Part shown: piece by piece, positions 48,101 to 59,960 of the stretch
Position numbering within the stretch: the stretch's first letter is position 1
How the letters are laid out: each line of letters opens with the position of its first letter
Assembly (NCBI RefSeq): GCF_003945595.2
Contig: NW_024104509.1
Span: 1,426,001-1,490,000 of the forward strand
DNA length: 64,000 nt
Source: Pipra filicauda
Taxonomy: Eukaryota > Chordata > Aves > Passeriformes > Pipridae
Direction of reading: 5' to 3'
Program-made: the position numbers and the translations under genes
The notes under the pieces: generated by a model
Databases searched by the model: none
Told to the model about the DNA's origin: nothing
What the model saw: the letters and a program-made list of their open reading frames with translations, nothing else

Positions 48101-51100
48101 CCATCATGGGATTCGCATTTGCAGGTTGGTAGCCATTATACTTACCTTTAGGCAGTCATTCTGCAGGACAGTACTTGAGGTACCAAGAGAAGCAATAACC
48201 ATAGCAGCAGCATTGACTTGCACATCTCCCTTAGTTGTCTTTACCCTTCAAATTCAGCAGAGCAGCCTGTAGGAAGTGGCCTTACAGAAAGGTTTGGCCA
48301 TTAGCAGATTCTTTTGTGCTATTACCTCTTTTATTATATTTCAGAAAGGCTTTTTTTTTCTGCAATGCTGAAAGAGATAGCCTGCAGCGGTAGCCTAGAG
48401 AAAGCTGGCATCACCAAGATAGGACAACAGGGATCAGTGATGAATTGGACTGACACGTTTGGGTTTACAGGATCCTCTCTCTTCTTAGAGATAGAAGGCC
48501 TAGGGGGAGTCATCGCCTTCATGTTCAGTAGCCAGACAGCATTTGTGCTAGCTGAACGTCTGGACTTGAATAGTGTGTGCTTGAATTCAAGTCAAAGTGA
48601 GGAACATACATAAGCTGTCCATTCTGATGTCTGCTTTCTGTGCTGTCTCTCAAATTAATGTGCTTGGTAGAAACAGTATTCAGAAACGGACAATAATAGA
48701 ACAACACTGAAAAGGAGAATGTGTGTTACCCGAAATTGTAGGCTATGTTTTATTGCAACTGAACAACTAGATACCAGGAAAGGAAAAGGGGAGTTGAGTG
48801 TGTGGTATAGGTGACCATGTATAGAGATGTCTGCTGTGTTTCACCCTTAGTGTTAGATATGCTTGATACCTTCTGCTTACTAGTAATCCTTTTAAGCACA
48901 AAACAAATATGTTTAGATTGGAGCATGCAGCTTCAGTCTCATTGTAGGCCAGGAATAGTGTGAATCACTGTCAACATAGGTCACCTGGCAACACATGCAA
49001 CATTCAGCTCTGTGTTTTTTGAAGCACAAAGTTACTAAAGAGAAACTCAAAGTAAATACAGAATTTAAGTGACATATCTTTACTTTCATGTATCTAGCCA
49101 AAGCACTCAGAGATCAGTTGCACTAGTTCAACTACTAATTTCACAGCAGGTGTGACCAGAGCTTAATTTAGAAGAATCTCTTTTCTGTTGGGCACTACTT
49201 TATAAAAGCCACCTCATTATGGACTTTTTTTCCTACAGAATTTCTAGAGAGATTTTCTGTCTTAAAGTCTTGGTTGATCCTTGGAAGAAACTGACCACAT
49301 CTTCTATTTTTTTTTTCTGATAGGAACATCATATCCAGTTGCAACAGAAGACAGCAATCCCTTACAAACTTTTTGGGAAGGCACAAATGCCAGCAACTTT
49401 GCAATAAATGTCACACATTCTATGTTTGTTGGTCTTGAGCTGCAAGCACAGAACTGATGTATTATAGATGTACTGAACATACCAGGTCTGTTGTATATTT
49501 CTACTCAGAAATTTCTGAACTAAAGTAGAGGGTTGAAGTGGGCAAGTCAGAAGAGGTTTCCAAATGGGTCTTTAAATGATACTACTCCCTTCTTTAAAGA
49601 TATGGGTGTTAGTACTAAGCAGCTGATGCTCTCCAGTGTTTTTTATCAAGTTTGGACAGTATCAAAATTGTTATTCCTGGACAGAATACTAGCACTAGAG
49701 GCTGAATTCCCTCAAAGAAAGGCTGACTAAGCATTGAAAAAAATGGTCTCAATATAAAAATATAACAACATGACTGTTCACGAGGTAACTAATTTTTCCA
49801 CTTCTATATGTTTTGTTTTGGTTTTCATTCTAGGTGAATAAGCCTCTAATCACTGTAAACTGAAGAGAAATAATAATTAAATTCCAATACAGATCCATAT
49901 CTGACTTCATTTTTTGAATGTCACTCTGTACATTTTCCCAGTGCTTGAAACACAAGAGGGAGAATACTTGCAATTTTTTAATGTTCATTTTCTCACAGAT
50001 GGTAGTTGAAAAGAAAATAAAACATCTGTGGGGAAGAAGCAGAAAATGAGACATCTGGAGGGTAAGAGCATACGTTACCTCTCTAGTTCTTTCCCTCACC
50101 TGATTTCTGATTCCTCTTTGGTATCTGTACAGCTGAGCTTAAGTTGGAAATTGAAATTAATTTTTCCACTGCTTCTCCCTTGTATTGCCACAGGCAAGAA
50201 AGGGAAAGAAACACTTTCCAAAATGTATGTCTTTGTTCTGAAATAAGATCAGGAAAAAAATCACTGGGAAAAATTAAACGTTCTGGTACTTTGCTGTGCT
50301 TTCCTGATTTACTCCAATGTTTCTGTTCATAGCCAAGCTGTAACATACAGACTACCCTGCAGCCAACTGCTTCTCCACATAACTCTTTTCTTTCTATCCA
50401 GATAACTCAAATATTTTTCAACATCTGAAACCTTGTCAGATACCAAGATTATGTTTGTCTTCAGGGCTAAATCTACTTTAGGGGAAACAAATTTGCAAAT
50501 ACCTGTAAACATATTGTGAATTTCTTGTCATCTTCAAGAACCCCACTTCCAACAGATAACCATATTTTGTCTCTTTCTAAGTCATTAGGCATCACAATTT
50601 ATTGATATCTCTGTCCATGGCTCATTTAACAACATCTGCAAAGATGGTGATTATCACTTTGGATAGTGCTTGCTCCATTTTGCATGCATTATTTTTTGCT
50701 GACACCTAGCAATCTTGTTTCATTTCCTATGAGCTCTAAAAGTATACTTGGTTTACCTTTGCAGCCTCATTTATTAGACTTGATCCTTGAAAGTCAATGT
50801 TATTCTTCATATTAAGACTTTAGAAATGTATTTCTCAAGCTGGCTAATAAAAAGACTTTAAACAAACATATATGGCAGCTGAGATTCTAATTGGGGAATC
50901 ACCTTTCGTGATGATAGAGGTGAAGTTACATCACAGCATGATGTAGCAAAGTGAAGCAGAAGACAAATTTAATTTCTTTGCAGTTTCATTGCTTGGAATC
51001 TCAGACAAAAGTTTTGTTGGTACTGATCTGGGTGAGGAAAAAAAAAGCCACCACTACCAAAACAACCAAATATTCATTCATAGTAATAAAGAGGTTTATG

Positions 51101-51572
51101 GTTTTTTTAATATTTCCCAGGCTAAATATCTGCTAAAAGCACAGGCATCACTGGAGTCATACCTGTCCTCTACGGAGAAGGAAATGGGCTATGTTCTGAA
51201 CATAGCTGTGTTATGCAGTCAGATAACAAAAAACTTGAGGACTACAGTTAATTTACATGGATATTGGCTGCCACTGTAACTAGAAGCAAAGATACAGCTA
51301 TTCTGCAACCAGAATACACCCTCGCATTTCAACTCCTTATTCTAATACCGGAATTTTCCTGTTTTGGTTTGGTAGTGGAAAAGCCCACAAAAAATCCCTG
51401 TTTCTAATATGTTTGGTTTTACCTTCAACAGCTAATGAGGAATGAGGAACATTTTCAAAGCATGATTTGGGTCAAGGTCAGTAAATTAAAAAATACTCCA
51501 AGAGGAAAAATAATTTAAAATGCCTGTCTCTTGGTCCAGAACATTAGAATGGATAGCTGAGTTGTTTTAAAA
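45146..51572. other. gene-free stretch
   Basis: About 6.4 kb with no supportable gene or transposon. Homopolymer tracts occur at 45222-45235 (T), 47285-47300 (A) and 49308-49317 (T). The longest frames (101 codons minus at 45833-46138, 99 codons plus at 48314-48613, 96 codons plus at 50989-51279) have no recognisable domain or splice context. Confidence 0.5.
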
Positions 51573-52683
51573 AATACCATCTCTCATGGTATCCTTCTGG
51601 ACAAAATGTCCAGCACACAGATGGATAAACACATCATGTGGTGGGTGAGCAATTGGCTCACGGGTTGAACACAGAGGGTTATAGTGACTGGGGTAACATC
51701 AGACTGGTGACCTGTCACTAGTGGGGTTCCACAGGGTTCCATCATAGGCCTTGTGCTCTTCAACATCTTCATAAATGACTTGGACACAGGAGTGGAAGGG
51801 ATATCAAGCAAGTTTGTGGACAACATAAAACTGGGAGGACCTGTTGACTCCCTTGAAGGCAGGGAGGTCCTGCAGAGAGACCTCGACAAATGAGAGGACT
51901 GGGTAATCACCAACCATATGAAGTTCAACAAGGGAAAGTGCCACATTCTGCACCTGGGAAGGGACAGCCCTGTACATTCACACAGACTGCAGAATGAGAT
52001 GCAGGAAAGTAGTGCCATGGAAAGGGACCTGGGGGTCCTGGTCAGTGGCCAGTTGAATATGAGTCAGCAGCATCCTGGCAGCCAGGATGGTCAACTGTAT
52101 CCCAGGGGGCATCAGGCAAAGCATGGCCAGCCAGTCAAGGGAGGGGATTGTCCTGCTCTGCTCTGCACTGGGGCGGCCTCATCTTGAATATTGTGGCAGT
52201 TTTAGACACCACAACATAAGAAAGATATTAAAGTACTAGAGAGTGTCCAAAGGAGGTCAGTGAAGATGGTGAAGGACCTTGAGGGGAAGCCTTATGAGGA
52301 GCAGCTGAGGTCACTTGGTGTGTTCAGCCTGGAGAAGAGAAGACTGAGGGGAGACCTCATTGCAGTCTACAACTTCCTTGTGAGGGGAAGAGGAAGGGCA
52401 GGCACTGATCTTTCTCTGTGGTCACCAGTGACAGGGACTGAGGGAATGGCCTGAAGCTGTGTCAGGGGAGGTTTAGGTTAGATATTAGAAAGAGATTCTT
52501 CCCCCAGAGATTGTTTAGGCCCTGAAACAGGCTCCCCAGGGAAGTGGTCACAACATCAAACCTGACAGAGCTCAAGAAGTGTTTGGACAATACTCTCAGG
52601 CACATGGTGTGACTCTTGGGGATGGTCCTATGCAGGGCCAGGAGTGGGTTCCTTCCAATTCAGCATATTCTGTGACTCCATGA
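51573..52683 (+). mobile_element. CR1 LINE, sense, RT C-terminal half and 3' UTR
   Basis: It begins within 'ataccatctctcatgg' (the D-T-I-S-H region of RT). It continues through 'gggtgagcaattggctcacggg' and 'cactagtggggttccacaggg'. The second catalytic box is degraded to V-D-N-I-K-L (about 51819). It ends 'ccttccaattcagcatattctgtgactccatg'. A TGA at 51891-51893 interrupts the frame. The 3' UTR is nearly complete. Minus-strand frames over this interval (up to 144 codons at 51584-52018) are antisense shadows of the CR1. Confidence 0.93.
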
Positions 52684-55600
52684 AAAAGAATCCTAAATTT
52701 AAAATATGTACCTATGATGAAAAGGATGATAACTTTTACCTTACTGTTGGGTATAACCATTCTCTTTTAACATTAATCAGACAGGGAAGTTAGCATAATA
52801 AAAGAAAATGCTTCTTTTTTGAAGTATATAACATTGGAAAGGAAGGTACAGATGCTGCCTTAAAACAGCTAATTGTTGTTGACCTGTTGCTATTATGACA
52901 GCTCCTTCACCAAAAGTATGCAAGAAATACCCAAAATAAATACCCGAAACTCCACAGAAGGTTCCTTCTTACAAGGAAAGGTCTAAACTTATATACAAGA
53001 AATGAACAAAAAGATACCCAACTTTAAACTACAATCACTTTTCCTTAGTTATTTCGTAAATGAATTTTTTAGTGTATAACCTTGGCTGTTGTTTGCTTCT
53101 CCTCATAATTGGTACTTTATAGTTGTCAGCATTTATTATAGTACATCAACAGTGCAATGCATTCATGACCTGGAATAATGACTGTCTAATAGGATCAGGG
53201 GACATTTAAAGTTCCTCTTTTCATATAGTTTGCAGTCTCTTATGAGCAAAACAATCAAAATTCATTGCCTAAAGGATCTTCTGTTGTTGTACACTCAGAA
53301 TCATTTGCAATCATCATTGGTTGGGGTGAGCCTTTAGTGCTTCAGAAACCATGAAGCTCAAGTTGATCATGGTCAATGTGTCGCTTGGCTGGTTGAGAAA
53401 GAACTGTTAACAGCACAACTCTACTCCTGAAAGCTGTTTGCACAAAATACTACTGTACTGATATAAGGCAGGATCATAATTTTCGCATATTTACAATTTA
53501 ATAACTAGTGTAACTTCTGTCTTCTTGACAAACTATTCCTTTCATTAGGTTTCAATGGCTAAAATTTAATGACTAAGTGGGAGGAGAAACACTGAAATAT
53601 TAGTGTGTATTTTTGGAGAGAAGCAGTATTTATCAGGAATCCAAAGTGCATTTGCATAGCCAAATTGGCAGTTAAGTCCCAGATACTGCACACCTTCTGG
53701 CCCCAATTAAAAAATATATATATCTATACAGAAAATATGCATGATTTCAAATATTTGTTTACCATCCCCATCTCATTCAAAGAAACTAGTGTGCAGGTAG
53801 GTTTTGCTGACACATGTTGTAGTCCTGTGTACTTTTAATTCAGAAAAATAAAAATGAATGCGGAAGTTTAAGGTTTGCCTCTCAAATTTAATTTTTCCTC
53901 TCAAATTTAAGAGAAGCAGAGAATGGTAACAGCAGGTTTCTCTCTCTCTGTCTGTGTATAGCACAGTACAAGAAAGAAACATCAAAACTCTAGATTAGGG
54001 GCATACTGAATTCAGAAAAGGGAATTTTGGCAATTGTTCGTTGCCAAAAAACAATTGTTTTAGGCATTAACCACCAACATTTCAGTCTCTTGAAGTATTA
54101 CAGACAGAACTGAAGTCTCCTGGCTACAACTATGACTGTTTGCTACTATCTCTAATCCAGGCAGACAGAAGAATAGAGAGAACTGCTTGCTTCTGCATGT
54201 AATTCCAGGTTCATGTTTCCTGACAATTAATAAAAACTTTTTCTATTTTGCACTGAACTGCCATTTCCATGTAGTTTTTCTTCAAGGTAGGAATTTTATC
54301 AGTCCCTTAATAGATCTTGTTCTACTGTTTTCAGTTGTATTGAAAGCTGAAAGCATTAATTGTGTGATAGAACAATTCAGTGTTGCATGGTAGATACATA
54401 CATGTAGACAGGGAAAATAAATGTGAGGAAAAAAAAGACTTCAGTTTCTGCTCTCAGAATGAAATCTGGTCATTTTCTCCAGCTTCACTCCAGTCAGTTA
54501 TACTTACATACAATGCTGCATACAATCTACAAAATTGGATATGAAGACCTAGAAAAAAATAACTGTGGGGTGATAAAAGCAGATACGAAGATATGTTGAA
54601 ATCTTGCCTTAAAAAAAAAGAAAGGAAAAAAACCAGTGACACAAGCCTATCATTTGAAGCACCACCTTGTCTTCATGGAAAACAAAACTATGTTAGCATA
54701 TTCAAAAGCAGATGTGAGTCTTTTTGATTTTACTGTCTTAACAATTTCAGTGTATCTCTGAGATATTATTCAAGGCAATCCAATATCTGTATTCAGACTC
54801 TCTTTTTGTAATATTGATATGTTAAACTTTAAAATCAGGAAAAGAATCACCTAGGCTAGATACTGAACACTATGTGTGGATATCAGACCGTGTTTTTACT
54901 ACTGAAGACTTAAGGTACATTTGTAAAAGGAGGACAACACCTCGATTGAATAGACAATAGACGACTGAATGAAGAGAGATTGTTCTTTTGTTTTCTTGTG
55001 TATGTTAAATGAACCTTTAATTAGATGCTTTCCAGAGCTCCACAATCTTCATAAGGATATACGTGCAGATTGGACTATACAAATTGACAACCTAATGCTA
55101 GCAGAGTATAATATTTAAATTGTTTTTGTAATGATATACTTTTCATGGCTATGGAAATAATAAAATTTTTCAACTCTAATAGTTATATTTTATTGGATTT
55201 TTTAGGTCTTAAAGAATTATACAACTCTAAATACATCATATTTCCCTACTTTAGTTGCTTCTTTAAAAATTTTTATAGTGAACCTACACTTCCAAAGTAA
55301 AATTACTCTTTAAACTATTGGAATGCTGTTATTTTCCAGCAGTTTGTATTTCTTTAAATGAAATTAAAATCAACCTAGGTTTATCCTGGCCAGTTACTAA
55401 ACACAACACCTAGATGCTCAGTGGTACATCTTAATTAAGTCAATGCAATCTGTAATGCTATTCACAACAAGGTAAACTGGATGCCATAGTTTCTGTTTGT
55501 TATAGATTCATGAACAATTTGAAAACTTATTTTGTCTCCTAATGAGCTAATGAACTTTGCCGCTCTATGAAACTTTCTTTGTTTTGAATTATTTCCATAT

Positions 55601-57609
55601 TCACCAAATACAATTTAGGACTAGAGTTTATCTTTTTTTCTTCTTTGCAAAATAGAGCATGTCTGATGATTTAGTTAATGATTAGAAATTATTTCTTTAC
55701 TCAACATTTCAAACAGCCACTGAGGTATCTGCCTTTGTTGTAAAATTACTGGGGAACAAATTTCAGAGGGGAAAGGAGACAGAACAAATGACAAGAGTTT
55801 AGAGGCCAAGAACTTTATGTATATAGTTTGGAAACAAAAGCAATTAGGCTCCTAAAGGTGTTATTGTTTCCTCAAGTTCTTGAATTTGTTGTTTGCTGAA
55901 TGAACTGTACTGGTATGAAGAGATTTAGTTAGGTGTTCAGAAGTCCCAATGCACAGAGGTATTTGCAAAGGACATTGAAAGGTTAGGCTGGGAAGGTTTG
56001 GCAATACATCTATCTGTACAAAGAAATGATCATTCATATACGTTACCCTTCAGATACTGGATAATTGCTCTTCCCCCTCCCTTTTTATAAATGTTCATCT
56101 TTCTTTAATACCAGGTGGAAACTAAGCAACTTGAACATACTGTACATACCAGCTCCGCTTCAAAAATTGTGATTCTGAGAAGAAACTAAGTCAGTCAAAA
56201 ATCCAAGATCACATCTACATAGTTTAACCAACTGCTAGTTATAAATCTTTCCTAAATGATCAATGACAGGCTTAACTTAATCGGTGAATAAATTCCAGAA
56301 AAGACTGTTAATGGGATAGCAAGATTTTCAGTAAAATAAAAGTTAACTTTCGGCTTATGAGATACAAATAGAGAGCTCAACAATTTTTTAGCTGTACTGA
56401 TACTGTGAAATTATATTATCATAATGTTTTGCTTCTACCTCGTTGCTCTGTATTCTCTGCTTCCTTTGCTTGGACTTGTGTTCTACTTAACAGGGAGCCC
56501 CAGGTGGTCTCACTTAGCCTGCTGACATCTGTAATATGAGCGTGGTCCTTCACAACCCAAATCTAATGTTGGAGGAACTTAGTTTAGGTGGAGGATTGAT
56601 GTCTGGGTGCCTTCAAGGCGGCTTAAGCAACAACTAAGCCTAAATACCATCAGACTCACCATGCAATAAATTACTATAGATGTAACAGATGGCATCAGAA
56701 GTTAGAAGGCTGCAGACATAAAGCAACTTGCTATAGGTTGAATTAACTGTTTCAAAGAAGGAATACAACTTCCGAATAAATGTTCCGTGAAGCGTTGGCT
56801 GTAAAGTGCACAGACCTGTATTTTGACTTTCCACAAGTGTTGAAGTAGCCCTTGCTACTTTAACAGAGGCCCTGTGACTGAGTGAAGCTCTCTGAACTCT
56901 GAGTTACCAGTTTCTTGAGCAAAATTGGATGCTCCTGATGTACAGTAATTGCAGACCAGGTACAAAAATGGATTTGTGGATTGCACTTTTACCACTTTTC
57001 ACCCTTTCTGGGGATTTTTTTTTGTCCTGAAGCATCCCCACATCCACACACTGCTAGCACCAGACAGCCACATTAATAGAGAGATCATATGGATTATCTT
57101 AGTGGTTCGGCGTCAATAATTATGTTAGCTATTGTTCACCATTTCTGATGCAGTCCTCTTGATCCTCACTTTGCAGATGATATCACAAAAATGTTGTATT
57201 AAATTGTAGTTTGTGCTCCCCAGTTGCACACACAGCTAACATAGCATCTGACAAACTAACACATGTCTGAATTAAACCAAAAGGCTTGCTAAGAACCTGC
57301 GTTTGAACTCAAAATCTGCCTCTTGCTTAGCTAGTTCAAATATGGTCTGTCAGCATCTACGTTTAGACATGGCTAATAAAGATGCATTTAATGAAAGAAA
57401 AGGCAGTGAAAATGTTTATGACATGACAGAAAACAACAGAACTGCACAGAAAAATTGTTTACTCAGTGTACTCCAATGTCCAGCGATGTATCTATTAAGC
57501 CCCAAACCCTCTCAGGGAGCTTGATGGGAAAAGGTACTTAGATTCCCTCTGGCAGTGCATGGGAGAAAAAATAAAATTCTCAGGAGGCTGAATAACAAAC
57601 TTATACTTA
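52684..57609. other. gene-free AT-rich stretch
   Basis: About 4.9 kb with no supportable gene or transposon. Only short AT repeats (53708-53722) and a TCTC/TGTG patch (53939-53960) are visible. Confidence 0.5.
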
Positions 57610-59530
57610 CAGATTTGTAACTAAGGGACACTTCCAAGTCAACTGCTCTTGTCCTTATGAGGGACTTCAACTTACCAGAAATTAACCAGGAGAATGACAC
57701 AGCTGGTACAACCTGAGCCGAAGGGTTCCTAAAAAACCCGATGAACACTTTATGGAACAGGTCCTAAGGGAGCTGACTCAGAAAGATGCCCTTCTTGATC
57801 TGCTGCTTGTCAACAGAGGGGATCTCGTGAGAGAAGTGGAGACTGGTGCAGTCTTGGCCACAGTGACCGTAAAGTGATTAAGTTTAAAATCTCTGTTGAC
57901 AGAAGAAAAAATGCCAGCAAAACCTCAACTCTGGACATGAGGAGGGCAGACTTCAGGCTGCTCAGGGAATTAATAAGTAAGATCCCCTGGGAAAACATTT
58001 TTGCAGGTGCAGAGGTCCATTGGTGCTGGTCACTTTTTAAACATCACCTCCTAAGGGCACAGGAGCTGGCAATTCCCAAATGTTGAAAGTCAAGCAGGTG
58101 ACGCAGAAGGCCGGCTTCACTGAGCAGAGATCTTCTCTTGGAAAGAAGGGGAAAAAAAAAGTATATGCCCAGTGAAAGCAAGGTCAAGTGACATGGGAAG
58201 AACACAGAGATGCTTCTTGCCATTGTAAGGAGAAAATTTGTGTGACCAAAGCTCAAGTGGAATTGAAGGTGGTCAGGAATGTGAGGGACAATAAAAGCAG
58301 GGACAGAGATGAGGTAGAGGTGTTTAATGCTTTCTTTACCTTTGTCTTCAGCATGGATGATGAACCGAGGGGATGTCCCTGAGCTGAGGGACTGTGACTG
58401 TGAGAATGATCAGCCCTGAAATTTGCAGGATCTGCTGCTCCAGCTGGATCCTTATGGATCTATGAGGCCTGATGGGATTCATTCCAGAATCCTTAAAGAC
58501 CTTGATAATATCATTGTACAGCCTTTCTTGATGATTTTTGAGAAGTCCTGGGAATCAGGAGACGTGCTAGCTGACTGAAAGCTGGTGAATGTTGTGCCAA
58601 TTTTCCAGAAGGACAAGAAGGTGGAGCCCAGAAACTACAGGCCTGTCAGTCTCACTCCAGTGCCTGGTTAAGTTGTGGAGATTATTCTAGGAATTACTGA
58701 AAAACATCTGAAAGACAATGCACTCATTGGTTGCAGCCACAATGACTTCATGAGAGAAAAGTCCTGCTTATCAAACCTGATTTCTTTTTATAGTAAGATA
58801 ACCCACCTAGTTGATTTAGGGAAGCCAGTTGATCCTTTTTGATTTCAGTAAAGCTTTTGATACTATCTCTCACAGGATCCTTCTGGACAAAATGTCCAGT
58901 ACACAGATGGATAAACACATCATGTGGTGGGTGAGCAATTGGCTCACAGGTCGAGCACAGAGGGTTATAGTGACTGGGGTAACATCAGACTGGTGACCTG
59001 TCACTAGTGGGTTCCACAGGGCTGCATCTCAGCCCTGAGCTCTTCAACATCTTCATAAATGACTTGGACACAGGAGTGGAAGGGATATCAAGCAAGTTTG
59101 CAGATGACATAAAACTGAGAAGAGCTGTTGACTCCCTCAAAGGCAAGAGAGACCTCGACAAATGAGAGGACTGGGCAAACACCAACTGTATGAAGTTCAA
59201 CAAGAGAAAGTGCCACATTCTGCACCTGGGATGAGTCAACCATACAGGCTGGGGAATGAGATACTGGAAAGGAGTGCCATGGAAAGGGATCTGGGGGTCC
59301 TGGTCAATGGCCAGTTGAATATGAGACAGCAGAGCCCTGGCAGCCAGGAGGGCCAACTGTGTTCTGGAGGGCATCAAGCACAGCATCACCAGCCAGACGA
59401 GGGAGGTGATTGTCCCACTCTGCTCTGCACTGGGGCAGCCTCACCTTGAATATTGTGGCAGTTTTTGGCACCACAGTATAAAAAAGATATTAAGATATTT
59501 CCAACTCAGCATATTCTGTGATTCTGTGAA
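57610..59530 (+). mobile_element. CR1 LINE, sense, longest ORF2 remnant in the window
   Basis: This carries the end of the endonuclease domain (R-D-F-N-L-P near 57660) and most of the reverse transcriptase. RT motifs are N-Y-R-P-V-S-L (about 58632), D-F-S-K-A-F-D-T (58841-58864) and an intact F-A-D-D-I-K-L box (59097-59117). Stops and frameshifts are scattered through it, including a TGA at 59163-59165, so it is inactive. The 3' UTR is shortened: the text jumps from 'agatatta' at about 59490 to 'tttccaactcagcatattctgtgattctgtga', losing about 430 bases present in the 51573 copy. The left edge is approximate. Confidence 0.93.
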
Positions 59531-59645
59531 TAGTATGGTAGAACAAGATACTCTGGAAATTTTCAAACAACATCCAGACAAAGATACTTCACAAAGCATT
59601 GACTAAATAAAGTTTAACCTATTCCATTCTAAGTTGTTTACATTT

Positions 59646-59960
59646 TGAGAAGAAGTTAGGAGAAGAGAGACAGAGAGAGAAAGAAAAAAAGGAGACAGAA
59701 ACACATATATAGTCACTGCCTTAGATCCAGTGTGGTCTGAACTGCTTGTAAAATCCAAGGCAGTGGAATATGTAAGTTGTAACACCTATGCCACTGCTTT
59801 TTATGTTCTCTGGTCTCCCGGGGAGAGAAAGCCTATGCTTTCAGCCATTTTGGGACCAAACCAGAGGCTTCAGTGGGTGGGGTGTGGAGCAGCGCACTAT
59901 CTCACCTATGCTGAATTTACCCTGTGGTCCTTCCCCCCACATCCACTTTCTATTTCTTTG
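59646..59960 (+). repeat. unidentified dispersed repeat, copy B
   Basis: The partner of 41202-41500. The purine tract is at 59648-59698, the 'tgctttttatgttctctggtctcccgggg' block at 59795, and 'ccagaggcttcagtgggtggggtgtggagcagcgcac' at 59861. It lies about 115 bases after the CR1 above. Neither TG...CA ends nor a target-site duplication could be fixed. Strand is set equal to copy A. Confidence 0.7.

Noticed and set aside
51584..52018. 144-codon minus-strand frame
   Set aside because: It is antisense to a recognisable CR1 reverse transcriptase. The similar frame at 58985-59389 has the same cause.
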